Assembly: GCA_002328075.1 (NCBI GenBank)
Contig: DCVT01000037.1
Location: 62,001-126,000 of the forward strand
DNA: 64,000 nt
Source of the DNA: Anaerolineales bacterium UBA2181
GTDB lineage: Bacteria; Chloroflexota; Anaerolineae; Promineifilales; UBA4811
Direction of reading: 5' to 3'
The notes below the pieces were generated by a model. The model saw only the letters and a list, made by a program, of their open reading frames with translations, searched no databases and was not told the DNA's origin. The position numbers and the translations under genes were made by a program. Shown one piece after another: positions 51,096 to 59,949 of this stretch (its first letter is position 1; every line of letters begins with the position of its first letter).

Positions 51096-53381
51096 ATGGA
51101 ACACCAACACATCGGCACAAGAAACCCGCGGGTGGACGCGTTGGACAAAGTGACGGGCCGGGCGATCTACGCGGCCGATCTTAACCAGCCCGGAATGCTC
51201 CACGGCAGCATCCTTCGAAGCACTCGACCACACGCCCGGATTCGCCACATAGAGACCTCTCGGGCGCGTAGTCTGCCGGGTGTGAAAGCCGTGGTCACCG
51301 GTATGGATGCGCCCGACGTGCGATACACCATGCACTATATCTTTGATCAACGCCTCCTGGCTCGCAACAAGGTGCGCTACATAGGCGAACCCGTGGCGGC
51401 AGTGGCGGCGGTTGATCCGGCGGTAGCCGAGGAGGCTTTGGAACTCATCGAGGTCGATTACGAGGACCTGCCGGCGGTTTTTGATCCGCTGGAGGCGATG
51501 AAGCCGGACGCACCCGTGATCCATGAGGACCTGGCCCGCTACCCGGCCAAATTCGCGGCGGTCAAATATGGGAACGTCTGCAGCTATACCCAGATACACC
51601 GTGGGGATGTGGAGGAGGGGTTGCGCCGGGCGGACCTGGTTGTGGAGAACACCTTTACAACTGCCCGCATTCATCAGGCGTACATCGAACCACATGCCTG
51701 TCTGGCCAATGTCGACTCGTCCGGGCGGGTGACGGTCTGGACTACCAGTCAGGCCCCGTTCAAGGCTCGGAATGCCGTCTGCCAGACTCTGCAACTGCCC
51801 ATGTCCAAGGTGCGTGTTATCGCCACTGAAGTGGGTGGCGGCTTTGGCGGCAAGGAGAGTCTCTTGGATGGCATTGCCGCGCTACTGAGTCTGCACGCGG
51901 GTCGTCCGGTCAAGATGGTTCTCTCTCGCTGGGAGGAGTTTGTCGCCGGCCGACCACGACAACCAACCCGTATCACTCTGCGCACCGGTGCGAAAAAGGA
52001 TGGCACGCTGACGGCGGTCAAGGCGCAGTACGTCTACGATTCCGGCGCCTATGCCGACCAATCCCCCGGTACCACTGCCTACGGCGCGACGTTCGCCAAG
52101 GGCCCCTATCGGGTGGACAATGTCCACGTGGACGCCTACTGCGTCTATACCAACAACGTGATTAGCGGTGCGTGCCGTGGTTATGGTGGCCCGCCGCAGT
52201 GTTGGGCCACCGAGTCCCAAATGGACATCATCGCTGACGAATTGGGCATGGACCCGTTCGAGTTGCGCCTGATCAACGGGGTGAACGAGGGTGACCAACT
52301 GACCACCGGTCAGGTATGCCGCAATGTGAGCATGAAAGCCACGCTGCGCGCCGCGGCCGAACGGGCGGGCTGGCAGGAAAAACGAAAGGCCAACGCTCCT
52401 TATCGGGGCATCGGTCTGGCTTGCCACGAACGGGGTTTTGGTCTGTTCTCCTCGGGTGTGGTGATCAAGTTGAACGAGGATGGCACCTACTCGCTTCTTT
52501 CGGGAGCGGTCGAGATAGGTACCGGCGCCAAGACGGTTCTTTCTCAGATCGCGGCCGAAGAGCTGGGGGTAGGCGTGGAATCGATCTCGGTGATCATGGC
52601 GGACACTGATGCGACTCCCTACGACTATGGCAGTGTGGCCAGCCGCACCACGTACACGTCGGGCAACGCGATCCGTTTGGCGGCAGCGGACGTCCGGCGG
52701 CAGTTGTTCGAGTTGGCGGCGGGCAAATTGGAGGTTGGACCCGCTGAGCTGGAGCTGCGGGCGGGTGTGGTGTCGGTCCGGCTAGCGCCTGAACAATCGG
52801 TTCCTGTAGCGGCGCTGGCGGGCGAGGCCATCCGACGCTGGGGTGGCCCAATCATCGGCCGCGGTTCCTACCTCGCCGAGGGGACGCCCCTCGAACCGGG
52901 CACGGTGAGCGGCTATCCTATGGGTCCGTTTCCCGGCTTGGTGTACAACACCCAGGTTGCTGAGGTCGAGGTTGATCCGGCGACCGGGCAGGTCCGGGTG
53001 CTCAAGCTGTACTGCGCGCAGGATGTGGGCAAAGCCATCAACCAGGCCGGTGTGGAGGGCCAGGTGTATGGCGGTCTGGCTCAAGGCCTCGGTTTTGCAG
53101 TCATGGAAAACCTGATATCTCAGGATGGGCGAGTGGTCAACCCCACGTTTCTGGATTACAAGATACCGACAGCGGTCGATGTTCCCCAGGCTGAGATGAT
53201 TCTGGTTGAGGTGCCGGACGACAAGGGTCCCTATGGTGCCAAGGGCATCGGCGAGGCGTTGGTAGGGCCTACGGCTCCAGCCATCGCCAATGCCATATTC
53301 CACGCCACCGGGGCGCGGATACGGGATCTTCCGATCACGGCCGAGCGTGTTCTATTGGCCCTGCAAACGAAAGGCAAATAG
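51096..53381 (+). CDS. Xanthine dehydrogenase-type molybdenum subunit
   Basis: A 761-residue molybdopterin subunit of the xanthine oxidase family. Landmarks are the N-terminal GRAIYAADLNQPGMLHG, EVGGGFGGKESLLDG and GACRGYGGPPQ, and the catalytic glutamate E720 in AKGIGEALVGPTAP. The AYRCSFR loop of form I CO dehydrogenase is absent, so a heteroaromatic or acyl-CoA substrate is far more likely than CO. It completes a three-subunit enzyme with the two genes before it. It hydroxylates carbon next to a ring nitrogen, or reduces/hydroxylates an aromatic ring, in known relatives. Confidence 0.93.
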   Translation: MEHQHIGTRNPRVDALDKVTGRAIYAADLNQPGMLHGSILRSTRPHARIRHIETSRARSLPGVKAVVTGMDAPDVRYTMHYIFDQRLLARNKVRYIGEPVAAVAAVDPAVAEEALELIEVDYEDLPAVFDPLEAMKPDAPVIHEDLARYPAKFAAVKYGNVCSYTQIHRGDVEEGLRRADLVVENTFTTARIHQAYIEPHACLANVDSSGRVTVWTTSQAPFKARNAVCQTLQLPMSKVRVIATEVGGGFGGKESLLDGIAALLSLHAGRPVKMVLSRWEEFVAGRPRQPTRITLRTGAKKDGTLTAVKAQYVYDSGAYADQSPGTTAYGATFAKGPYRVDNVHVDAYCVYTNNVISGACRGYGGPPQCWATESQMDIIADELGMDPFELRLINGVNEGDQLTTGQVCRNVSMKATLRAAAERAGWQEKRKANAPYRGIGLACHERGFGLFSSGVVIKLNEDGTYSLLSGAVEIGTGAKTVLSQIAAEELGVGVESISVIMADTDATPYDYGSVASRTTYTSGNAIRLAAADVRRQLFELAAGKLEVGPAELELRAGVVSVRLAPEQSVPVAALAGEAIRRWGGPIIGRGSYLAEGTPLEPGTVSGYPMGPFPGLVYNTQVAEVEVDPATGQVRVLKLYCAQDVGKAINQAGVEGQVYGGLAQGLGFAVMENLISQDGRVVNPTFLDYKIPTAVDVPQAEMILVEVPDDKGPYGAKGIGEALVGPTAPAIANAIFHATGARIRDLPITAERVLLALQTKGK

Positions 53382-53392
53382 GGAGGTTATCG

Positions 53393-53779
53393 ATGCGCCT
53401 GTATGCCGACAATGCCAGGTGTTCTGGCTGCAGCGCTTGTCTAGCAGCCTGTTCGTATCACCTTTTCGGGCAGATCACCACCAAGAGGGCTGCTCTGCGC
53501 GTCATTCCCCACTTTCCGGTACCGGGCGGGTACACCGTTCAGGTGTGCACCCAATGTGGTGAATGCGCCGCCGGCTGTCCGACCGATGCCATTGTCCAGA
53601 ACGATCTGGGGGCCTACCATGTTGTGCCCGAGCTTTGCACCCTATGCATGGCCTGCGTGGATGCCTGCCCCGAGGGTGTCGTCTTTTTCCGGGAGGATGT
53701 TCCGCACACCTGGGAGTGCGACCTGTGTGGCGAGTGCATCCAGGTGTGCGGGATGGATGTCCTGCGGCTGGCAGAGTAG
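53393..53779 (+). CDS. Four-cluster [4Fe-4S] ferredoxin (HydN/AOR-partner type)
   Basis: A 128-residue iron-sulfur protein with four CxxCxxCxxxC motifs: CSGCSACLAAC, CTQCGECAAGC, CTLCMACVDAC and CDLCGECIQVC. It can hold up to four [4Fe-4S] clusters. Proteins of this design are the electron-transfer subunits of aldehyde:ferredoxin oxidoreductases and formate-linked enzymes. It is followed ten bases later by an aldehyde:ferredoxin oxidoreductase gene. GGGAGG precedes the ATG. It may also take electrons from the molybdenum hydroxylases next door. Confidence 0.93.
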   Translation: MRLYADNARCSGCSACLAACSYHLFGQITTKRAALRVIPHFPVPGGYTVQVCTQCGECAAGCPTDAIVQNDLGAYHVVPELCTLCMACVDACPEGVVFFREDVPHTWECDLCGECIQVCGMDVLRLAE

Positions 53780-53789
53780 GAGGGTGGTG

Positions 53790-55619
53790 ATGTCCGGCTA
53801 CGTGGGTAAATTGCTGCGGGTCGATCTGACAACAGGACGAATGACGACGGAACCAATTCCTGCGGCCGTGATCCGAGATTACCTTGGAGGGCGCGGCTTG
53901 GGGGCCTTTCTGCTCTTCACTGAGGTGCCGGCGGGAGCTGATCCGCTGGGGCCGGAGAACAAGGTGTTCTTTTCCACCGGCCCGCTTTCCGGCACCCTGT
54001 TCCCCGGCGCCTGCAAGATGGACGTGGCGGCCAAATCGCCGCTCAACAGCGGGTACGGAAGCTCTAGCATTGGCGGCAAACTGGCCGCCGAGCTCAAGTT
54101 CGCCGGCTTTGACGCGATTGTGGTGGAAGGCATGAGCCGCGAGCCGGTCTATCTCCTGGTGCAGGACGACCATGTGGAACTGCGGGACGCGGGCCACCTA
54201 TGGGGTCGGGGCGCCATGACTACTGAGCAGATGCTCAAGGAGGAGCTGGGCGAGGAGATGCAGATTGCCACCATCGGTCCGGCCGGCGAGAATCTGGTCC
54301 GGTATGCCTGCATCCATCACGACGTTGGTCGTCAGGCCGGCCGTTGCGGAATTGGCGCGGTCATGGGCTCGAAGCGGCTCAAGGCGATTGCGGTCTATGG
54401 CACCGGTTCCGTTTCGGTAGCCGATCCGGCGGCATTCTTGGAGGTCTCCCGGCAGGCATTTCAAGCGGTAAAAAGCGCCGAGACCCACGAGCAGTGGGTG
54501 CGCGAAGGGACGACCAAGACCACCGAGTGGGTGAACGGCACAGGCACCCTTCCTACATACAATTTCCAGGCGGGTGCGTTTGAACAGGCGCCCAGCCTGT
54601 ATGCGGACGTGGCTCGGTCCTATGTCGTTTCGGACAAAGGGTGCTATTGCTGCCCCAGTCCCTGCGGCAAGTACACCTATGCGCCCAGATATGACCTTCA
54701 CATCGAGGGGCCGGATTATGAGACGGTGGGCATGTTGGGCCCGAATGTGGGACTGGATGATTGGCAGGCGCTCGTCAAGGCCAACTGGTTGTGCGACGAA
54801 CTGGGCTTGGACACCATCTCGGCCGGCGCCACGATTTCCTGGGCCATGGAATGCCAGGCCAAGGGGTTGCTTGACGCCTCGCTGACCGACGGGTTGGACC
54901 TGTCGTGGGGCAGCGCGGAGGCTATTTGGACGCTGCTGGAAAGGATCGGCCACCGCGACGGTTGGTTGGGAAACCTGTTGGCAGAGGGCTCCAAGCGGGC
55001 GGCCGAGGAATTAGGACAAGGATCCATAGCCTGGGCCATTCAACACAAGGGTATGGAACAGAGCGCTTACGAGACCCACAGTGCCACTGCCATGCTGCTC
55101 TCCTATATGACATGTGACATTGGTGGGCACCACGGCCGGGCGTGGGCTATCTGGAACGACATCTCTATGGGGCGCGACAAGGTCAGCCCGGAAAAAGTGG
55201 ACAAGGTGATAGAGCTGCAACACATCCGGCCGCTATTTGACTGCCTGGGTTGCTGCCGTTTCCTTTGGGTCGAACTCCGCCTTTCATTCGACCAGTACGT
55301 CGCGGCACTCCAGGCTGTCACCGGCGTCAAGCGCTCGTATGAGGACCTCATGCATATCTCTGAGCGGGCGTGGAACCTAACGCGCCTCTACTGGATGCGC
55401 GAGATTCCGGAATTCGGCGCGGCTTTTGACGCGCCCCCGCCCCGTTTTGTAAGCGAACCAGCCACCTACGGACCGACAGCGGGGGTGTTTACGCCCCGTG
55501 CCAGCATGGAGATAATGCTGGCCGACTATTACCAGAAGCGGGGCTGGGACGCGAACGGTCTACCAACCCATCAGACGCTGGACCGGCTGGGCCTTTTGGA
55601 GTTGAGTCCTTGGAGGTGA
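53790..55619 (+). CDS. Aldehyde:ferredoxin oxidoreductase, tungsten enzyme (first copy)
   Basis: A 609-residue enzyme of the AOR family, which oxidises aldehydes to acids (or reduces acids) using a bis-tungstopterin and one [4Fe-4S] cluster. The N-terminus is typical (GKLLRVDLTTGRMTTEPIP, GGRGLGAFLLF). Cluster cysteines are C285-x2-C288-x3-C292 with a later Cys around 485 (FDCLGCCRF). The tungstopterin phrase GAVMGSKRLKAIAVYG near residue 200 is conserved. The ATG at 53790 follows GGAGGGTGGTG and starts the homology. It is an AOR of the shorter AOR/BamB-like branch and works with the four-cluster ferredoxin upstream. Confidence 0.93.
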   Translation: MSGYVGKLLRVDLTTGRMTTEPIPAAVIRDYLGGRGLGAFLLFTEVPAGADPLGPENKVFFSTGPLSGTLFPGACKMDVAAKSPLNSGYGSSSIGGKLAAELKFAGFDAIVVEGMSREPVYLLVQDDHVELRDAGHLWGRGAMTTEQMLKEELGEEMQIATIGPAGENLVRYACIHHDVGRQAGRCGIGAVMGSKRLKAIAVYGTGSVSVADPAAFLEVSRQAFQAVKSAETHEQWVREGTTKTTEWVNGTGTLPTYNFQAGAFEQAPSLYADVARSYVVSDKGCYCCPSPCGKYTYAPRYDLHIEGPDYETVGMLGPNVGLDDWQALVKANWLCDELGLDTISAGATISWAMECQAKGLLDASLTDGLDLSWGSAEAIWTLLERIGHRDGWLGNLLAEGSKRAAEELGQGSIAWAIQHKGMEQSAYETHSATAMLLSYMTCDIGGHHGRAWAIWNDISMGRDKVSPEKVDKVIELQHIRPLFDCLGCCRFLWVELRLSFDQYVAALQAVTGVKRSYEDLMHISERAWNLTRLYWMREIPEFGAAFDAPPPRFVSEPATYGPTAGVFTPRASMEIMLADYYQKRGWDANGLPTHQTLDRLGLLELSPWR

Positions 55620-55685
55620 CCGCGCGCATGGAGATCGGCGATGCCGATGGGCCGTAGAGGCCACCATGCTACGCGGTACCAAGAC

Positions 55686-55728
55686 AAAGGAGGTGATGTG
55701 TAAAGGGAAAGCACGGTTTTGGGTCTAG
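55686..55728 (+). promoter_or_regulatory. Extended Shine-Dalgarno site with a 10-codon frame upstream of the double binding protein
   Basis: AAAGGAGGTGAT (55686-55697) is a near-complete match to the 16S anti-Shine-Dalgarno. It lies about 100 bases before the lipoprotein start and not at its own ribosome binding site (GAGGAGG near 55780). A 10-codon frame follows from the ATG at 55696 to the TAG at 55726. The same arrangement appears before the other binding-protein gene at 29841. It may be a ribosome standby or leader-peptide site. Confidence 0.35.
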
Positions 55729-55794
55729 CCAATGGCTCGCTGCTAATCGCGTCTAATTGACACGCAGAAAACAGTTAGAGGAGGAAGACGGAAA

Positions 55795-57951
55795 ATGAAA
55801 GCTTTACGAATAGTGAGCATACTGGTGATTGCGTCGATGCTGTTTTCGGCCTGCGGAACTACACCCGCACCGACGACCGCACCGACCACCACGGATACGA
55901 CGGCCGCGCAGCCGACTCAGGCGCCGCCCGCGCAGCTCACCAAGATCAAGCTGCTGCTGCCCTGGCTTGAGGGCATGACTTTTTACGGCCCGTTGTTGGC
56001 CAAGGAACTTGGCTATTTCGCGCAAGAGGGCCTGGATGTGACGGTCATCGGCACGGAGGGCGGCACTCTGGTGGTACAACAGGTTGCGGCCGGCAATGCT
56101 GAGGTGGGTATGGCCAACCCCGGCTCGGTGATCCTCACCGTCGCCGGTGGCAACGACCTCAAGTGGTTCTACACTGACAAGGCGTCCAACCTGTTTGGCA
56201 TCGTCGCCCTGGATAACAGCCCGGTCAAAACGATCGAAGACCTCAGGGGCAAGACCCTGGGCGTGACCGGAATGGAATCGGGTGAGATGCCCATGGTGCG
56301 TGCCGTGCTGGCGCGGGCAGGTCTGGTCATCGGTCAGGACGTTGTCGTCGTTCCGGTCGGCGAGCAGGCGGCCGGTGCGCTGAACGCGCTACAGACCGGG
56401 ACCATTGACGCCTACGGTGCGTCGGACACGGAATTCGTGCCGATTGAGGCGCTGGGGCAGGTCAAACTGCGCAGCATCAACTACCCCGAGTACGACCACA
56501 TGCCCTCTGAGGGGCTCTTTATGACCGCCAAGTTGTTGGCCGAGAAACCCGAAATCGCCGTCGGCGTGGCTCGCGCCATTGCCAAGGCCTCGTACTTTTG
56601 CGAGATCAGCCCGGTGGCCTGCCTGGCAGCCATGAAGAACGTGGTTCCGGAAGAGCACGACGACGTCGATTATGCCTACCGTTTCTGGGACAGCGTCATC
56701 GAACAAAAGTCGTTTCACCGCGAGGGTGCGGACTATGTCTTTGGCCACAACGACCCCAACGGTTGGCAGGTGGTCATGGACATGTTGACGAGTGGAACCG
56801 GAGACGACCGGACGCTCCAGGAGCCGGTGGACTTTGCCAAGATCATCGTGGACGATTTCATCGGGCAGATCAACGACTTTGACCGCGGCGCCGTGGCAGC
56901 CGAGGCGCAGGCCTATGCCCAGCAACACCCGTATGCGCCGCGTCCGGAAGCGGTGGCGCCCACCCTGCGGGAGATCACCTTTCTCCTGCCGTTCATCAAG
57001 ACGATGGCCTTCTACCCGGTGATGGTAGCCGACGAGATGGGCTTTTTCGCGGCTGAGGGCATCAAGGTCAACATCCAGCCGACGGATGGGAGTTCATTTG
57101 TAGTTCAGCAAGTGGCGGCCGGCCGCGCTGAGGCGGGTCTTGCCGGGACCGGTGCGGTTCTCAACGGCATGGAAGAGGGACTGCCCTTCAAAGACGTCAT
57201 GCGCTGGATGTGGACGCAGACGTTCCCGCTGATCACGTGGGGAGGGACAGGCATCACCTCGGTGAGCGAATTGTCGGGCAAAGTGGTGGGCATCTCCGAA
57301 GCGGGCGGCGGTGACGTGCCTGCGCTGGAGGCCTTTATTCGCGATGCAGGGTTGGAGCCGTACGTCGACGTGCAGCTGCTGCCCGTGGGCGAGAACGTGC
57401 CCGCCATCATGCAGGCCTTTGAAAATGGGCAGATCGCAGCTTACTCCTCGTCCTGGAACCGAAACATCTCCTTCCTGGCGGCCGGGTTTGACCTGGTCGA
57501 CCTGACCCCCGAAGCGTTCCAGCTCCTGCCGGCCGAGGATGTGGTAGTCCCTGCCAGCCTCGCGGCCAACGAACCGGCGCTGGTAGCGGGCATCTGCCGA
57601 GCCGTCGCCAAGGGTATGCTGGTTGGGCTGGAGAATCCGGCGGCGGCGTTGGCCATCATGCAAAAGGTCTCGCCTGAGGAGCACTCGGACCTGGCGTACA
57701 TCTGGCTGTACATGGAGGGTGCCCAAGAAACCGTGCGGCCGCCCAAGCAGGGTGACAAGTACTACTTTGGCATCTTTGACTTTGAGCAGTGGCAGGCTTT
57801 CGCCGACCTGGCGGGCGAAAAGCCCTTCGATCTGGCCCAGTTCCTGACCAACGACTTTGTCCCTGAGATGAACAACTTTGACTATCAGGGCGTGATCGAC
57901 CAGGCAGCGGCTTACGCGGCTGCCAATCCGTACCCGGCTAAACCACAATAG
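55795..57951 (+). CDS. Tandem-duplicated NMT1/TauA-like substrate-binding lipoprotein
   Basis: A 718-residue lipoprotein. A signal peptide ending MLFSAC (lipidated near residue 20) and a Thr/Pro/Ala-rich stalk lead to two full binding domains in one chain. Domain 1 spans about residues 50-385 and opens KIKLLLPWLEGMTFYGPLL. Domain 2 spans about 394-718 and opens EITFLLPFIKTMAFYPVMV. Both contain a VVQQVAAG(N/R)AE(V/A)G phrase. Both end with a D-F/Y-Y/D-type helix and AYA..(H/N)PY.P.P, so this is a clear tandem repeat. GAGGAGG upstream and AAA before the ATG give a good start. It probably feeds the ATPase/permease pair at 46601-48257. Confidence 0.9.
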   Translation: MKALRIVSILVIASMLFSACGTTPAPTTAPTTTDTTAAQPTQAPPAQLTKIKLLLPWLEGMTFYGPLLAKELGYFAQEGLDVTVIGTEGGTLVVQQVAAGNAEVGMANPGSVILTVAGGNDLKWFYTDKASNLFGIVALDNSPVKTIEDLRGKTLGVTGMESGEMPMVRAVLARAGLVIGQDVVVVPVGEQAAGALNALQTGTIDAYGASDTEFVPIEALGQVKLRSINYPEYDHMPSEGLFMTAKLLAEKPEIAVGVARAIAKASYFCEISPVACLAAMKNVVPEEHDDVDYAYRFWDSVIEQKSFHREGADYVFGHNDPNGWQVVMDMLTSGTGDDRTLQEPVDFAKIIVDDFIGQINDFDRGAVAAEAQAYAQQHPYAPRPEAVAPTLREITFLLPFIKTMAFYPVMVADEMGFFAAEGIKVNIQPTDGSSFVVQQVAAGRAEAGLAGTGAVLNGMEEGLPFKDVMRWMWTQTFPLITWGGTGITSVSELSGKVVGISEAGGGDVPALEAFIRDAGLEPYVDVQLLPVGENVPAIMQAFENGQIAAYSSSWNRNISFLAAGFDLVDLTPEAFQLLPAEDVVVPASLAANEPALVAGICRAVAKGMLVGLENPAAALAIMQKVSPEEHSDLAYIWLYMEGAQETVRPPKQGDKYYFGIFDFEQWQAFADLAGEKPFDLAQFLTNDFVPEMNNFDYQGVIDQAAAYAAANPYPAKPQ

Positions 57952-57967
57952 CAGGGAGCGGAAGGCT

Positions 57968-58010
57968 GCAGGAGCGGCCGCAGCCCAGACTGGGCCGCTC
58001 CTGCGTTTTT
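57968..58010 (+). terminator. Rho-independent terminator after the double binding-protein gene
   Basis: GCAGGAGCGGCC (57968-57979) pairs perfectly with GGCCGCTCCTGC (57993-58004) across a 13-base loop, and TTTTT follows at 58006-58010. It ends the long operon that starts at 40964, so the UbiD genes beyond need their own or read-through transcription. Confidence 0.92.
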
Positions 58011-58068
58011 GCCCACCCATGCTGTTCCAGCAATCGAAACGAACCACATTCTGAGGAGTGGAAATACA

Positions 58069-59457
58069 ATGCCCAAAGATCTTCGGTCCTTTATGGCGGC
58101 TTTGGATCAAATGAACCCTGCGGGTCTGCTGCGGGTGCAACGGCCGGTGAGCCGAGACCTGGAGCTCACCGCGGTTCTTCGCCGCCTGCAGGAAGACGGC
58201 CAATACCCGGCAGTCCTGTTTGAGAATGTTCAGGATTCGGAAATTCCAGTCATATCCAACGTCCTGGCGAACCCTGAAAGCCTGGCGTTAGCCTTGGACA
58301 GTACCCCCGACCAAATGCTGTGGGAATACATTGCTCGGGAAGACCACCGCATTCCGCACCGCGTTGTCCAGAATGCCCCGGTTCAGGACGTTGTGATAAC
58401 CGGTCAAGATATCGATCTGAATCGCATTCCCATCTGCTTCAACTGTGAAAAGGACTCGGGTCGTTTTATCACGGCGGGCGTCACCGTGGTGAGAGATCCC
58501 GATTCGGGCGCCCACAATGCGGGCATCTACCGGCTGATGATACTGAGCCCCAACGAATTGGGGATGAGCTACGAAAAGCACACCCACATCGGACACATCC
58601 ACCGCAAATACGAACCCAAGGGAGAGGCGCTGCCGACCGCAGTTTTCGTCGGGCACCACCCGGCATGCATGCTGGGCAGCCAATCCAAACTGCCGTTTGG
58701 CACCGACGAATACGATACGATGGGCGGCCTTCTGGGTGAACCTTTGGACGTGGTCAAGTGCCGCACCATCGATCTGATGGTACCGGCCTACGCCGAGATC
58801 GTTTTTGAGGGCTATACGCTTCCCGAGGTCCGCAAGCCGGAGGGACCGTTTGGTGAGTTTACCTGGTATTACGGGTTGGAGCGCTACAGCCCGGTTTTCC
58901 ATGTGACCGCCATCACGTACCGCAATGATGCAATCTTTCAACACCTCTTTGCGGCTCACCCGGAGCACAACTACACCGGCAAGTTGGGCCGCGAGTCCAT
59001 ATTGTACAAGCGGGTCAAGTCAGTGGTTCCCACGGTCCGCGACGTCCGCATGCCGATGTCGGGCATTTGCCGGTTCACCGCCTATGTCCAGATTGCCAAG
59101 GAATACGATGGCGAGGGCAAGATTGCGGCGCTGGCGGCACTGGCATCCGACCCGTTTGTCAAGCTGGCGATCGTGGTCGACGAGGACGTCAATGTCAACA
59201 GCGACAGCGAGGTGTTGTGGGCAGTAGCAACACGCACTCAACCCGACCTGGCCACATTCTTCGTGCAGAATTCGGCCGTTTCCCGGTTGGACCCGGCCGC
59301 CTATTCGATCTGGAATCGGGTCGAAAAGGACACCATGAACACCAAGTGGGCCATCGATGCTACCAAACCGATCGAGGCCCCGTTTGAAGACCGGGCCGAT
59401 GTGCCGCGAGAGATGTGGGAATCGCTCAACCTGTCGGATTATATTGCCGGCTGGTAA
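58069..59457 (+). CDS. UbiD-family prenylated-FMN decarboxylase (second copy)
   Basis: A 462-residue UbiD-type enzyme. The N-terminal part starts MPKDLRSFMAALDQMNPAG. The prFMN domain contains PICFNCEKDSGRFITAGVTV and LPFGTDEYDTMGGLLGEP. The catalytic motif reads PEGPFGEFTWYYG near residue 263, and the C-terminal domain has VVDEDVNVNSD. It differs clearly from the first copy. A small unknown gene follows after 32 bases and then a third UbiD paralogue. This layout recalls multi-subunit phenylphosphate carboxylase systems (PpcA/PpcB with a small subunit). GAGGAG precedes the ATG. Confidence 0.92.
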   Translation: MPKDLRSFMAALDQMNPAGLLRVQRPVSRDLELTAVLRRLQEDGQYPAVLFENVQDSEIPVISNVLANPESLALALDSTPDQMLWEYIAREDHRIPHRVVQNAPVQDVVITGQDIDLNRIPICFNCEKDSGRFITAGVTVVRDPDSGAHNAGIYRLMILSPNELGMSYEKHTHIGHIHRKYEPKGEALPTAVFVGHHPACMLGSQSKLPFGTDEYDTMGGLLGEPLDVVKCRTIDLMVPAYAEIVFEGYTLPEVRKPEGPFGEFTWYYGLERYSPVFHVTAITYRNDAIFQHLFAAHPEHNYTGKLGRESILYKRVKSVVPTVRDVRMPMSGICRFTAYVQIAKEYDGEGKIAALAALASDPFVKLAIVVDEDVNVNSDSEVLWAVATRTQPDLATFFVQNSAVSRLDPAAYSIWNRVEKDTMNTKWAIDATKPIEAPFEDRADVPREMWESLNLSDYIAGW

Positions 59458-59489
59458 CGAGCAGATCTCAGAGAGGTGGATGACTGAGC

Positions 59490-59852
59490 ATGAACGAGAC
59501 TGAATTGGCTGCCCTCAAGAAACAGCTATGGGCGAATTCGCTGGGTTTGGTTCTCCTGAACGTGGACCTGAACCTGTACAAGGCCCAGATCGCGCAGAGG
59601 CGCTGGGGAACACCCGGCGGAAACGATGTGGCACAGGTTCATTACGGCGTCATCGAGCAATTGCTTGAACGTACTCGGTGGCCGGAGGCGTTGGACGATG
59701 CGGTCAAGGATTTTTCCGACCACCTGACCATTTTCCGGGGCCATCTGAAGGCGATGGACGTCACCCGCGTAAGCTATGAGGCGACGCGACTGGCCAACGC
59801 TTTTGCGGCGCTGCAACAAGGCCTGGAGACCTGGGCTGCGATCACCGAGTAG
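59490..59852 (+). CDS. 120-residue unknown protein between two UbiD genes
   Basis: A helical, cytosolic protein of 120 residues that I cannot assign to a family. It has an amphipathic N-terminal helix (LAALKKQLWANSLGLVLLNV), a basic middle (KAQIAQRRWGTPGG) and a C-terminal helix rich in Ala and Leu (VSYEATRLANAFAALQQGLE). GAGAGGTGG lies upstream, though spaced about 12 bases from the ATG. Its place between two UbiD paralogues suggests a small accessory subunit, as in phenylphosphate carboxylase and vanillate decarboxylase systems. That is by position only. Confidence 0.65.
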   Translation: MNETELAALKKQLWANSLGLVLLNVDLNLYKAQIAQRRWGTPGGNDVAQVHYGVIEQLLERTRWPEALDDAVKDFSDHLTIFRGHLKAMDVTRVSYEATRLANAFAALQQGLETWAAITE

Positions 59853-59949
59853 GAAAAGCGGTCTATCCAACTATGCTAGAGCGGCGAACCCGGACCGTCA
59901 GATCTGTTTCGTTGGGCCGGGCGCCGCTCTCCCGTTTCAGAGGTGACTG

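Noticed and set aside
51096..53381. Aerobic carbon monoxide dehydrogenase (CoxMSL)
   Set aside because: The gene order fits, but the AYRCSFR active-site loop of form I enzymes is absent and the loop reads GACRGYGG, as in other xanthine-oxidase-family enzymes.
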